NCBI RefSeq assembly: GCF_030382115.1 | Contig: NZ_JAUDRJ010000003.1 | Location: 4,637,091 to 4,697,120 of the forward strand | Direction: 5' to 3' | Length of the DNA: 60,030 bases | Origin: Nostoc sp. GT001 | GTDB lineage: Bacteria; Cyanobacteriota; Cyanobacteriia; Cyanobacteriales; Nostocaceae | Shown here: positions 34,684 through 44,054 of the stretch, one piece after another | Numbering within the stretch: position 1 is the first letter of the stretch | Layout: each line of letters begins with the position of its first letter | Translations under genes and position numbers: made by a program | The notes under the pieces: generated by a model | Databases searched by the model: none | What the model saw: the letters and a program-made list of their open reading frames with translations, nothing else | What the model was told of the DNA's origin: nothing

Positions 34684-37410
34684 TTAAAGAGTTAGCATGT
34701 CATCCAAGCGCATTGTCATATTACCTGACTGTACTTCAACGAGCGAAGAAGTTAGCTTATCAAACTCTAGAGATACACCTATCTGGTTATTATTTATTAA
34801 TTTAGACAGTGTTGGTATTTCTTCAAGCGACTCATCACTAACATATGATCTAAGAAGGACAGGATGGATGTCATTGCTATTGATAAAATCAGTAATATTA
34901 TGCTTGAGTTTCTCAATATCCTTAAGAAGTGAAGTAATTCGCAACTTATCTTCTGTGCCGCTCTTATAATAGGAATTCTCACTTTCTTTAATAGTAAGTT
35001 TTAAATACATATAAGCAACTCTTTCAAGAATTTCTCTAATTTTAGACATTTTTACATTTTTTGGCTGCTTGCTAAAAGCAAGGTTATCAAAAAAATTCTT
35101 TTTTTGTTCATTATCATTATATGGTTCTCTTATATTTATCTTCTTATTTTTAAGAGAATTATTCATAGTCAAAAGACTATTAATTATATCATTTATTCCT
35201 GGTTTACTGTAAGTATTGTTTTCAATACCTACGAAAAATATATTGTATATATAAATTCCTATCATGTTTAAATAATAAACACAAGGTTCAATATTTTGGT
35301 AGTACACAACTTCCCTTACTATCTCACTATTAGCAATATTATTTATAATTTTCGATACTTCATCTTTATTGTCTTCCTGAAACGAGACGTGTTTATAAGT
35401 TAAATTAGACCCTTCAGAAAATTCAACTTGCAACAATACATTTGTAGTATTATTTTGAGGCTTTATTATAATCCAATCTCCCTTTTCAATATTATTTCTA
35501 TAATAAGACGAATCTAAAAATTGATATTCATATTGTTTGTTCTCTAATTCTTTAATTTTAATTTTTCGACGCAGAAACGCTAAATAATTTGGAACAAAAG
35601 GATTTCCCATATCACGAGTAATTTTTGTATATACAGAGTCACTTCTTAAATCTTTCTTATAATACTCTTCCGTCTTGTATGCCTGAAACCTTATAGTTAG
35701 ATTTTCTGGTTCACCATTTGTCTCTCTAATAACCAAGTTTGTAGGATGTAACTCACTAAATGAGAATGAATTCTGCGAGGATGAAGATTGCACAGAGCGA
35801 TTAACTAATTCAGATATTTTATCCAAATACCAAAATCCTCTTACAAAACGAGCAGGTAATTTATCCTTATCCAAGTTCTGTAGTTCTTTAAGTGTTTCTA
35901 AAAAACTTGGAGTAGGTGAATTATTTTCCTTTTCCCAATTGCGGCGATAAAGACTATTATTTGTTCTTCTAAATTCAAAATTTTTACTCTGCTCTAATTC
36001 CAGTATTTTATCAAGCACAAGCTGCACAGCTATTTTATCAGAACTGTCATCGCTAAGGGTATAAAAAGTATTTCCTGCTTTGTAAAGTATGCACTTTAAA
36101 ATAATCTCAACAATTTCGCGAGGAGCATATGTTGTGGAATTTTTATGAAGCTTAAAAGGCTCAAATACCTGCACTAAACTTGGTTCGCTAGATTGAAGAC
36201 TAAAAACCTTCTCATAGTCTTCCATTATCTCATCAACTTTTTTCTCGTTTTTGTCATAAATTACTCGAATATTATCATAAAAACGCTCTGGTGATTCTCC
36301 ACAAGTAAGTAGGTCAAAGAAAATCGCTCCCAAACCAAATAGATCGGTTTGTATTCCTTGCCGTTTATACAATAAAATCTGTGTTTTACGATCGTTATTA
36401 ATATTTTTAATAACATCATTATTCACATTAAGGAAAATGCGTATTGATGAGTTTTCATCAATAGAGATTGACTCAATTTCATACTGTTCTTTATTTTTAC
36501 TAAAAACGACAAAATCGTTATTTCCAATAATTGAATCACGAAGTTTAGGATCGGTACTAATAAGCTCAACTTTATGGTTTTCGCTATCCACTTGAATATC
36601 TGCATCACAAATATCAAAATAGTCTTTTTGTTCAGGTGAACGGTAGTGACGTGTTCCAAGAGGTAGCTCTGCACTAGCTATTGGCAAAGATGTAGTTATT
36701 GGATCTCTTTTTGGTAACAGAAAACCAAGGTCGCCAATCACAGCTTTAACCTCAGAACCCTCTTCGTTTACGAAAATATTTGCAGGTTTCATATCGAGGT
36801 GTAACAGACCAGCTTTATGAAGAGTTACAAGACCTTGAGCAATATCTTTTAAATATGGAAGTATGTTAGCTATACGATCTTCAAAGGTCATCTGTCTAAG
36901 AATCTCATATCCTGTAAGGTTCCCAGCAGTAGTATGTTGAGATTTTTCCTCTTCTGTATTTTGTTTACCGTCTCTTTCCAAAATGTCTTTCAGTGTTGCA
37001 TCATACTTCTCAGTTACTAAAGCATAGTTTGAGATTCTTAATTGCTCAAAAAATACCTTTAGTGTCTTATAAACATTTGATTCTTGAAATAAATCAGTCC
37101 AACCAACTGTCCTGATAACACCAAAAATCTTTCTCTCTCCCTTGGCTCGTGTAATTTCTTGTGTTGATTTAATTTCATTGTCAAAACGTGACTGATCGAT
37201 CTTATGAGCATAAAGAAGTTTAACAGCAAATCTGTCTTCTTGATTACTATCATGGACTGCAAATACTATACCAAAAGTGCCATCACCAAGTTTAATAGGC
37301 TGCCCTTTTGCATCTAATGTCAAATAAAAATTTTGGCTGTTACCCCCTAAGGTTTTAAATGAATATTTGTCAGCTTCTTGTTTAAGGCTATCTTCTTTTT
37401 CTAAGGACAT
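34684..37410 (-). CDS. large serine/threonine protein kinase with split catalytic domain
   Basis: 908 residues. Kinase motifs: glycine loop LGDGTFGIVFAV (residues 41-52), Lys64 in RFAVKLL, catalytic loop HLDMKPANIFV (His204, Asp206, Lys208, Asn211), DLG (Asp227) in place of DFG, and GTRHYRSPEQ (252-261). About 90 residues with beta-like sequence are then inserted (about 262-354) before the DLFGLGAIFFDLL helix. Such an insert between subdomains VIII and IX is unusual. Residues about 480-908 are AT-rich-coded and match nothing I know; there is no membrane helix, PASTA, WD40 or TPR. The gene follows its partner (37417-38151) after 6 bases, and its CAGGAG ribosome site lies inside the partner's end. 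Confidence 0.88.
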   Translation of the reverse strand: MSLEKEDSLKQEADKYSFKTLGGNSQNFYLTLDAKGQPIKLGDGTFGIVFAVHDSNQEDRFAVKLLYAHKIDQSRFDNEIKSTQEITRAKGERKIFGVIRTVGWTDLFQESNVYKTLKVFFEQLRISNYALVTEKYDATLKDILERDGKQNTEEEKSQHTTAGNLTGYEILRQMTFEDRIANILPYLKDIAQGLVTLHKAGLLHLDMKPANIFVNEEGSEVKAVIGDLGFLLPKRDPITTSLPIASAELPLGTRHYRSPEQKDYFDICDADIQVDSENHKVELISTDPKLRDSIIGNNDFVVFSKNKEQYEIESISIDENSSIRIFLNVNNDVIKNINNDRKTQILLYKRQGIQTDLFGLGAIFFDLLTCGESPERFYDNIRVIYDKNEKKVDEIMEDYEKVFSLQSSEPSLVQVFEPFKLHKNSTTYAPREIVEIILKCILYKAGNTFYTLSDDSSDKIAVQLVLDKILELEQSKNFEFRRTNNSLYRRNWEKENNSPTPSFLETLKELQNLDKDKLPARFVRGFWYLDKISELVNRSVQSSSSQNSFSFSELHPTNLVIRETNGEPENLTIRFQAYKTEEYYKKDLRSDSVYTKITRDMGNPFVPNYLAFLRRKIKIKELENKQYEYQFLDSSYYRNNIEKGDWIIIKPQNNTTNVLLQVEFSEGSNLTYKHVSFQEDNKDEVSKIINNIANSEIVREVVYYQNIEPCVYYLNMIGIYIYNIFFVGIENNTYSKPGINDIINSLLTMNNSLKNKKINIREPYNDNEQKKNFFDNLAFSKQPKNVKMSKIREILERVAYMYLKLTIKESENSYYKSGTEDKLRITSLLKDIEKLKHNITDFINSNDIHPVLLRSYVSDESLEEIPTLSKLINNNQIGVSLEFDKLTSSLVEVQSGNMTMRLDDMLTL

Positions 37411-37416
37411 AGTAAT

Positions 37417-38151
37417 TTACTCCTGAGCTAAAATAAAGAGAAAATATTCTTTACGAGAGGTTTTGGGTTTATATTCAATTAAGATTGTTTTTTTTACTAT
37501 GTTTTTCTCTACTGAGAATACTAAGTCAGGAATTGCTTCCAGCTTTATAATTTCGCCGACTTTATACTCTGTAAATTGGAAGGTTTCCGATAACTCTGAT
37601 GATAAATTATTTATATCTATCACTCGTTTGGAACTATTTCTTGGAAATTCTAATTCTATAACCCCGTTTTTATTAAGACATAATCCAAATTGTTCTGCAT
37701 TTTCGATTGTTTTAATCAATGCCCACTCATTTTCCTGTATGGGAATTAATTTAATATTGTCAATTAGCACTGATTTATCTTCTGGTTTTCCTTTTTTGTT
37801 CCACCAACTTTTTTGATTAATAATTAAATGTAATCCACTGCTAAAAGGGACATTTTTAATATTGAATTTGATGTTGTTTCCTGGCTCTGTTCTCCGTTTT
37901 TCTGGCGTATTATTTGGAAGAAAAGCAATGGATTCATTTACATTGTCTAACGAATTTTCTAAGCTTTTATTTGTAGAATCTCTGGGAGTAATTATAGCTA
38001 AAGGCTTATTTTTATTACCTATTATAACGAAATTAAAATTAATAGACGGATTGATATTTTCTGCCAGCTTTAGATTCAGATTTTCGATACCTGTAAGTTT
38101 AGGGATAAATCCTTGAAGTAATTTAATAATATCTAATAAATCTTGATTCAT
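37417..38151 (-). CDS. unknown protein, operon partner of the split kinase
   Basis: 244 residues, no signal peptide or membrane helix. The N-terminal helix (DLLDIIKLLQGFIPKLTGI) is followed by mostly beta-type sequence with alternating hydrophobic residues (INFNFVIIGNKNKPLAIITP, FGLCLNKNGVIELEF, DLVFSVEKNIVKKTILIEYK). I do not recognise a family. It precedes the kinase gene by 6 bases and is as AT-rich; both stand out from their GC-richer neighbours. It may be an adaptor, ligand-binding subunit or substrate of the kinase (inference). Confidence 0.72.
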   Translation of the reverse strand: MNQDLLDIIKLLQGFIPKLTGIENLNLKLAENINPSINFNFVIIGNKNKPLAIITPRDSTNKSLENSLDNVNESIAFLPNNTPEKRRTEPGNNIKFNIKNVPFSSGLHLIINQKSWWNKKGKPEDKSVLIDNIKLIPIQENEWALIKTIENAEQFGLCLNKNGVIELEFPRNSSKRVIDINNLSSELSETFQFTEYKVGEIIKLEAIPDLVFSVEKNIVKKTILIEYKPKTSRKEYFLFILAQE

Positions 38152-38794
38152 AAGCCTTATTTCCTTTCTCTACCACCTAATTAATTTACGCGCTTGAGCA
38201 AAAGTACCAACATTAAAATTATTTTTAATAAATCCTAGAAAAATTAGTCTTGTCTTACCTCTGGAGCGCCATTATCACTCTCATCAATGAAAATATCGCA
38301 AAATTACTGCTGAAACTTGGTTTCAGCAATTTTATAAAAATGGTAAGTTTAGTCAAAAAATAGTGTGAGTACTACATGCTTACAATATACAGCACTTACA
38401 CTAATCTTACAATTCGACTTTAGATTGACGCTCTTTTATTACTCTCATTAGAGAATATTTAGAACCTTGTTTCTGTGTGCTTGCTTCCAAATGAAGATTT
38501 TTTGATTTTGCCGATCAAACCTTTTAAAAAGATTCAAGATCAGCATCTTATTTTTCTCTCATCAGATATATAAAAGAGGGCTAAAGTCGAGTTACAAGTT
38601 ATGATGTGCTTACCCTGGAGAGGAAAAAATTTTAAGAGTATCCCAAATTTACAAAATATATTCGACATCTCCATAAATTATTATTTGTTGCCTAAAACCC
38701 TTGTAGAGCCGTAGCACTGCTACGTCTCTACATTCGTTTTCGGAGAAGTCTAATCTATGCGAACAGATTGTAAGTTATAACTTTGCATTAATAA
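38152..38794. other. intergenic region with hairpin and dispersed palindrome
   Basis: 38309-38327: GCTGAAAC-TTG-GTTTCAGC followed by AATTTTAT, a possible terminator. 38702-38732: a 31-bp imperfect palindrome TGTAGAGC..GTAGCA..GCTAC..TCTCTACA with a relative at 51902-51932. No gene was found. Confidence 0.6.
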
Positions 38795-40036
38795 CTATCT
38801 GAGTGAAACCAACAAGTTTTGATTGATGGTCATTTGTAAATCGGTATTTGGGTCAATGGCGATTAAGTCAACACTATTCTTACCGAAGAACAGACCAACC
38901 AACGCACCGATACCAGCGCCACCCAAGACTTCTTCTGTGGCGATCGCGCGATCGCCTGTGACAGCAGATACCGCAGTTGCCGCACCTGCGCCCAATACAG
39001 TATTCTTGATAATTGAACTAACACTAGTACCCTTCTTGACAGTTTCAGTTTTGGTAATAACGTCAGAAGTAGCGTTCAACTGATACTCTTGACCACTGGT
39101 CAAAACCAGTTTTTCAGCAACGAATTGAGAACCGCCTGTAGCAGGTTTGAGTTGACCAACAACTTGACTCCCAGCAGGAATCACTACAGCTCCGTCTTGC
39201 GTAACCACGTTTTGGGATACTGTCAATGTCAAGGGCGAGGTTTCATCCTTTGTAACGAGAATTTTTTCTGCCTTGTCATACTTCACAGGAATAGCAGTCC
39301 CTTGAGCAATTGTCACTGATGTAGGTGTTGGAGTAGTAGATCCGACAGCCACAACATAAGGTGAGTTAATTGCTGAGGCTTGATTAGAACTAACCAATGC
39401 TTGGTAGATAAAAGCTGCTACTTGCGCCCGTGTAGCAGTTGCAGTTGGATTCAGGAAGTTCACATTCGGATAGTTCACCACAATTTTCTTTTCAGTTGCG
39501 GCTGCGATCGGGCTACGGGCATAGCTAGCGATGTTAGAGGCATCGTTGAAGTATTGCAGAGTGCTTTCTGTATTACCGCTAGGACTATATTCCAAACCGT
39601 TAGCGAGGGAAACTAAAACCTGTTCGCGGGGAATAGCTTGGTTAGGCTCAAAGCGATTTCCAGGATAACCAGATAAGAAACCAATGGTATAAGCTTGCTG
39701 AATTGCACTGGATGCCCAATAGTTGCTAGGCACATCAGCAAAATTGATTGGCTGCCGTTGTTGTGCTTTTTGGAAAGCTTTGTTGACCATCGCAGCAAAT
39801 TGAGCGCGTGTCACCGGTTCTTCTGGGCGGAAACTACCATCAGGAAATCCGGCAATTACACCTCGTTGAGATAATTGTTGAATAAATTGTGCCGCCCAAT
39901 AGTTAGATGAAACATCAGAAAAAGTAGTTTGAGCTAAAGATGGTGAAGATGTAATGAAAGGTGCTACAGTACCGACTGTAATGCTCAAAGCCATGAGTGC
40001 AGCTGTTCTAGATTGCCAACGATTTAAGTTAAACAT
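38795..40036 (-). CDS. SLH-domain protein with TrbI-like C-terminal domain
   Basis: 413 residues. Signal peptide to about residue 36 (ITSSPSLAQ). Three SLH motifs follow: FSDVSSNYWAAQFIQQLSQRG, FADVPSNYWASSAIQQAYTIG and a third around NPTATATRAQVAAFIYQALV. The C-terminal 180 residues contain IPVKYDKAEKILV, VVIPAGSQVVGQL and a glycine-rich zipper (VLGGAGIGALVGLFFG), as in TrbI/VirB10-like extracytoplasmic proteins and as in the gene at 42726. SLH domains bind peptidoglycan-linked polymers, so it is likely a cell-envelope protein. Its SLH part is nearly identical to that of the next gene. Confidence 0.88.
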   Translation of the reverse strand: MFNLNRWQSRTAALMALSITVGTVAPFITSSPSLAQTTFSDVSSNYWAAQFIQQLSQRGVIAGFPDGSFRPEEPVTRAQFAAMVNKAFQKAQQRQPINFADVPSNYWASSAIQQAYTIGFLSGYPGNRFEPNQAIPREQVLVSLANGLEYSPSGNTESTLQYFNDASNIASYARSPIAAATEKKIVVNYPNVNFLNPTATATRAQVAAFIYQALVSSNQASAINSPYVVAVGSTTPTPTSVTIAQGTAIPVKYDKAEKILVTKDETSPLTLTVSQNVVTQDGAVVIPAGSQVVGQLKPATGGSQFVAEKLVLTSGQEYQLNATSDVITKTETVKKGTSVSSIIKNTVLGAGAATAVSAVTGDRAIATEEVLGGAGIGALVGLFFGKNSVDLIAIDPNTDLQMTINQNLLVSLR

Positions 40037-40250
40037 TATTTTTTTGCTCCAGTCCTATTATTTTTTTTACTGTTAATTAGTTAGACATTTACTAAAGTAC
40101 AAGGTTCCTAATTTTTATGCTTTTTGTAAAAACCATTACTTTAGTCATGCACTCATTATTAAATAATCTATGCCAAACGAACTAGCTAATAGAAGTAATG
40201 TAATCACACTATTACCTATTAGCAAAATTCCGAAAATATAGATACTGAGT

Positions 40251-40441
40251 GAGACGATATAGAGAAAGAATAGTTGCTGTTAAATAGAAAATTTTATGGT
40301 TAAAAGTGAAGGCGATCGCACACTCTCGTTCAAGTAGCGATCGCCTCTTGAATAACTATCTAAATCAACAGATTCTAATTGTGACTGATAGAGGTGTTGA
40401 AGTAGTAGACTCAACAACCATTGTATAGGGCGAGTTAATTG
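40251..40441. repeat. mosaic recombination scar between surface-protein genes
   Basis: 40251-40345 is a diverged copy of 42591-42685 (shared AATAGTTGCTGTT and GGCGATCGCACACTCT). 40346-40380 resembles part of the TrbI-like gene at about 43107 (GAATAACTATCTAA, TCAACAGATTCTA). 40381-40441 resembles the linker of the first SLH gene at 39313-39371 (GTGTTG.AGTAGTAGA, GAGTTAATTGCT). Three pieces of neighbouring genes are joined here without forming an ORF. Confidence 0.75.
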
Positions 40442-42456
40442 CTAAGTTTTAACACAACATAAGGCGAGTTAATTGCTGAGGCTTGATTAGAACTAACTAA
40501 TGCTTGGTAGATAAAAGCTGCTACCTGGGCGCGAGTAGCAGTTGCGGTTGGATTGAGTAACTTGACATTCGGATAGTTCACCACAATTTGCTTTTGGGTT
40601 GCAGCTGCAATTGGGCTACGGGCATAGCTAGCGATATTAGAGGCATCGTTGAAGTATTTCAGAGTGCTTTCGGTATTGCCACTAGGACTATATTTCAAAC
40701 CGTTAGCGAGGGCAACCAAAACCTGCTCGCGGGGGATAGCTTGATTAGGCTCAAATCGATTTCCAGGATAACCAGATAAGAAACCAATGCTATAAGCTTG
40801 CTGAATCGCACTAGATGCCCAATAGTTGCTAGGTACATCAGCAAAACTGATTGCAGTCCGTTGTTGGGCTTTTTGAAAAGCTTTGTCAACCATCGCGGCA
40901 AATTGAGCGCGTGTAACTGGTTCTTCTGGGCGGAAGCTACCATCAGGAAATCCGGCGATTACACCTTGCTGAGACAATTGTTGAATAAATTGTGCTGCCC
41001 AATAGTTAGATGAAACATCAGAAAAAGCAGTTTGAGTTGAAGATAGGGGGGAGCATCCCACTGTGATCTGTTTGCCTTGCAAAGGATAATTCACTGGATC
41101 GCAAACAAAACCTGCCGAATTAGCCTGTATAGAAGTCCGGGTTGGCGGATTTTGTTTCTCTGGCTGTGATTTCCAATCGTCAGATATTTTTTCGAGAGTG
41201 GGATGCTTACTTAAAAACTCTGAGTCTGCAACAATATCGTGAGGGCCCTTAGCACTTATTTTAGAGCTATTGAGATAGATATTATAATCATAAACAACGT
41301 TTTTGTTTTTAGTATTGTTATTAATGTTTTTTCCAGGAAAAGCATAGAGAAGGTTCCTGAGAATTTTGACATCAGATGAGGTATGAGCAAATATTTGCCC
41401 ACCATTAAGTTCTGGACTCTGATTATTTAAAAAAGCTGTGTTATTTACAATATCAACATGGTCGCTAAAAAAGGCATGAATACCCGATCCACCATTATTA
41501 AATGCAAGATTGTTTTTAACTAAAGTACGTCCTTTATATGCACCCAATTTTGAGGTGTCTTGATTTCTTGTACTATCGATAATAATGCCATTACCGTCTG
41601 TGATCTTTCCAACTGCAATCCAAGGGATGTACATACGATTGTTGTAGGTCTTGTTGTTGGTAACAAACATCTTGTATCCCTGGTTGTTGTCAGAATTCCA
41701 ATTATTCAACATTGAAATGCCACTGCAACCATAAACACTGTACCAGGCATTATTAAATACTACATTATTATCTATTGTCACATAGTCTGCTTGAATCGCT
41801 GAAATACCTGCTCCTCCACAGTCATGCACTTTGTTGTTCAGAATACGGATGTGATGAACATGACCATTAGTTCGTCCATCAACGCTTATACAGTTTCCAT
41901 TTGTCAGTGGGTTTACTTTGTTAGTCTTCTCTTTCATCGCATAATCAAGGGTGATATTGGCATTGTTTCCCATAACCTCCAGCCCGTTGATCTCGATATA
42001 TGAAGCTTTATTTGAAATCGTTATACCATTCCATGTATTGTGCTGAATTTTTGGTAAATGCCCAGGATATGCTTTATACCTAATCCATGCATTTGCAGTT
42101 CCAGAACGTTTAATACTTACTACACTCCCAGCTTTGCCTGTATTTGTGTATACTCCATTCATTATCAATACTGTATCGCCAGGGTTGGTAAGGTCTGCTG
42201 CCTTTTGAATTGTTTTAAAGGCAGATGAAGTAGAAAGTCCGCTATCATTGTCGTTTCCATTACCACTAACATAGTATGTTTTCGGTGTTGAATTCGCGCT
42301 GATTAGCTCACGGCTAGATAGACTCATTTCCTTGTTAGTGGATACCTGACGGGCGTTTTCAACTAAAGATACTTTTATATTGTCTCCCGGAACCAAAAGA
42401 CTTAATACTACGGGAATTGCAAGATATGTGCTTAAATTTAAACCTTGAATTACCAC
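40435..42456 (-). CDS. right-handed beta-helix protein fused to three SLH domains
   Basis: 673 residues. The N-terminus is a signal or anchor (LNLSTYLAIPVVLSLLVPG). Residues about 60-430 form a parallel beta-helix: YYVSGNGNDNDSGLSTSSAF, PGDTVLIMNGVY, then repeating Asn-rich turns (ILNNKVHDCGGAGI, VTIDNNVVFNN, LVKNNLAFNNGGSGIHA), typical of polysaccharide lyase or pectate-lyase-like folds. After a linker come three SLH motifs (FSDVSSNYWAAQFIQQLSQQG and on) nearly identical to those of the gene at 38795. The end PYVVLKLSN replaces the longer tail of that paralogue at the recombination scar. Likely a cell-surface carbohydrate-binding or -cleaving protein. Confidence 0.85.
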   Translation of the reverse strand: MVIQGLNLSTYLAIPVVLSLLVPGDNIKVSLVENARQVSTNKEMSLSSRELISANSTPKTYYVSGNGNDNDSGLSTSSAFKTIQKAADLTNPGDTVLIMNGVYTNTGKAGSVVSIKRSGTANAWIRYKAYPGHLPKIQHNTWNGITISNKASYIEINGLEVMGNNANITLDYAMKEKTNKVNPLTNGNCISVDGRTNGHVHHIRILNNKVHDCGGAGISAIQADYVTIDNNVVFNNAWYSVYGCSGISMLNNWNSDNNQGYKMFVTNNKTYNNRMYIPWIAVGKITDGNGIIIDSTRNQDTSKLGAYKGRTLVKNNLAFNNGGSGIHAFFSDHVDIVNNTAFLNNQSPELNGGQIFAHTSSDVKILRNLLYAFPGKNINNNTKNKNVVYDYNIYLNSSKISAKGPHDIVADSEFLSKHPTLEKISDDWKSQPEKQNPPTRTSIQANSAGFVCDPVNYPLQGKQITVGCSPLSSTQTAFSDVSSNYWAAQFIQQLSQQGVIAGFPDGSFRPEEPVTRAQFAAMVDKAFQKAQQRTAISFADVPSNYWASSAIQQAYSIGFLSGYPGNRFEPNQAIPREQVLVALANGLKYSPSGNTESTLKYFNDASNIASYARSPIAAATQKQIVVNYPNVKLLNPTATATRAQVAAFIYQALVSSNQASAINSPYVVLKLSN

Positions 42457-42590
42457 AAGAAAAAGCTCCTCGATCGCTACTACTTAACAAAAGTATCAGG
42501 ATATTCCATCATTTTGAATACTCTTTTGGATACAGAATACAATAAAGCCAACTTTTAAATAAGTATTACAATAAATATCGATACTGATTA

Positions 42591-42685
42591 AGACGATATA
42601 GAGGTGGAATAGTTGCTGTTCAATAGAAGTTTTTAGGGTTAAAAATAAAGGCGATCGCACACTCTAGTTAAAGTGGCGATCGCAT
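42591..42685. repeat. duplicated leader segment, second copy
   Basis: Matches 40251-40345 with moderate divergence, including two HIP1 sites at equal spacing. Together the copies bracket the beta-helix/SLH gene. Confidence 0.7.
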
Positions 42686-42725
42686 ATAAGGAATGATTAA
42701 GTTCACAACTTGAATGAAGTTAAAT

Positions 42726-43445
42726 TTAGTAGCGGGATTGTGGTACTAAATTCAAGTTAGAATTCAGAGTGAGCTTTAAATCCTGTGCAGGTCTGAGTAC
42801 AAAGGCATTTCCTTCTTTTTTCCGTAACAGCACGCTAGCACCCGCACCCGCAGCCGCACCAATAACAGGTTTTAAATCGTCAATTCTGCGATTACCAGTA
42901 ATTAATGAACCTAAAAGACCAGCACCCCCACCAATAGCTGCGTCAGTTAAAACCTGAGTTGTGTTGGGCTTCTGTGAAACTCTTTCAGTTGTGGTGTATG
43001 TCCGAGAAGTTGCATTAATCGACTGACGCTGACCGTTAGAAAATTCTAATTCTTGAGCGACAAACCGCACACCTTTTCCTTGGTTATCATCATCTCTTGT
43101 ATCTCTGGAATAACTATCTAACTCAACAGATTCTAGCCGTCCATTTACTTTAGTACCAGCAGGAATTAAGACGTTTCTATTTCTGTCGATAATGTCGTTC
43201 GCTATTCTCAAGGTTAGAGATTTACTTTCTCCAGGAGCAATAGTAATTGTCTCTTTTTCGTAGGTGACAGGAAGAGCAACTCCAGAAGGAATGGTAACGT
43301 TTCCGTATTGTCCATTTCTGTTTTGCCCAATGTTGTATTGAGCATTAGCAGGAGCCAAGCTGAATAGGGGGCTAATGACGCTTGTAGTAACTGCTATTGC
43401 CATAAGTGCAGCAGTTCCAGATTTCCATTGATATAGGCGTGTCAT
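42726..43445 (-). CDS. TrbI-like secreted protein with glycine zipper
   Basis: 239 residues. Signal peptide with cleavage near PANAQ. The mature part holds IPSGVALPVTYEKETITIAPGE, NVLIPAGTKVNGRLESVEL and a glycine/alanine-rich segment (AAIGGGAGLLGSLITG, VIGAAAGAGASVLL) resembling a glycine-zipper membrane motif. It resembles the C-terminal half of the SLH protein at 38795, so the two are paralogous. Function unknown; an envelope location is inferred. Confidence 0.82.
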   Translation of the reverse strand: MTRLYQWKSGTAALMAIAVTTSVISPLFSLAPANAQYNIGQNRNGQYGNVTIPSGVALPVTYEKETITIAPGESKSLTLRIANDIIDRNRNVLIPAGTKVNGRLESVELDSYSRDTRDDDNQGKGVRFVAQELEFSNGQRQSINATSRTYTTTERVSQKPNTTQVLTDAAIGGGAGLLGSLITGNRRIDDLKPVIGAAAGAGASVLLRKKEGNAFVLRPAQDLKLTLNSNLNLVPQSRY

Positions 43446-44054
43446 AAGAAGGTTATCCTTTGTGTATGTGATGTATGTAATGACGAGGATTCACTGAGTT
43501 TGTTTCTGACTGTTTTTGAACCTGTCTATAGAAGTATTCCGAAGATAAAAGTACTTATTATGATGGGAAGTCTTTGCGATCGCAATCACTCTTCAGAATT
43601 TTTATCCTCCTAATGTGCGTCACTCCAAATTAGAGGCGAGACACCTATAAGACGTAAATGAGTATCATTTTGTTCCAAAATACTGTTTTACTACTCATGT
43701 CCACATATCTAAGCCATTGAATAGAGGCGAATTGGCTGACTGCGAACTCTTACTTTCATTCTAGATTGATTTGCTAGGATTTGGGAAATATTTTCGTTTT
43801 CTTAACGAATGATTTACTATCCGTTATGTAGGTATTTAAGATTGCTGCTGGCGCTTTTTAATCTCTGCGATCGTTAATAACAAAGTATCTTCTATTTGCT
43901 GTCGAATTTCATGGCTGACATAACAATCGCTATTTAAATAAGATATAGCAGTTTCCGGACTGGTGAGGTACTTTTTCAAAGCTACTAACTTTGGTAACAA
44001 AGATTTGGGTGTACCTCAGTTGCTTAGAAAACGCTATATAGGCACTTCAGATTA
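43446..44054. other. intergenic region with a possible gene fragment
   Basis: About 600 bases. Apart from the ORF fragment at 43836-44017 it is AT-rich and featureless. Confidence 0.5.
43836..44017 (-). pseudogene. possible 3' fragment of a gene
   Basis: An open frame without a start reads GTPKSLLPKLVALKKYL, TSPETAISYLNSDCYVSHEI and RQQIEDTLLLTIAEIKKRQ before TAA at 43836. The helical, charged composition looks coding, but it is closed upstream by TGA and has no initiation site. Family not recognised. Confidence 0.35.

Noticed and set aside
34797..37262. Additional small ORFs inside the kinase gene
   Set aside because: AT-rich shadows in other frames of an intact 908-codon ORF.
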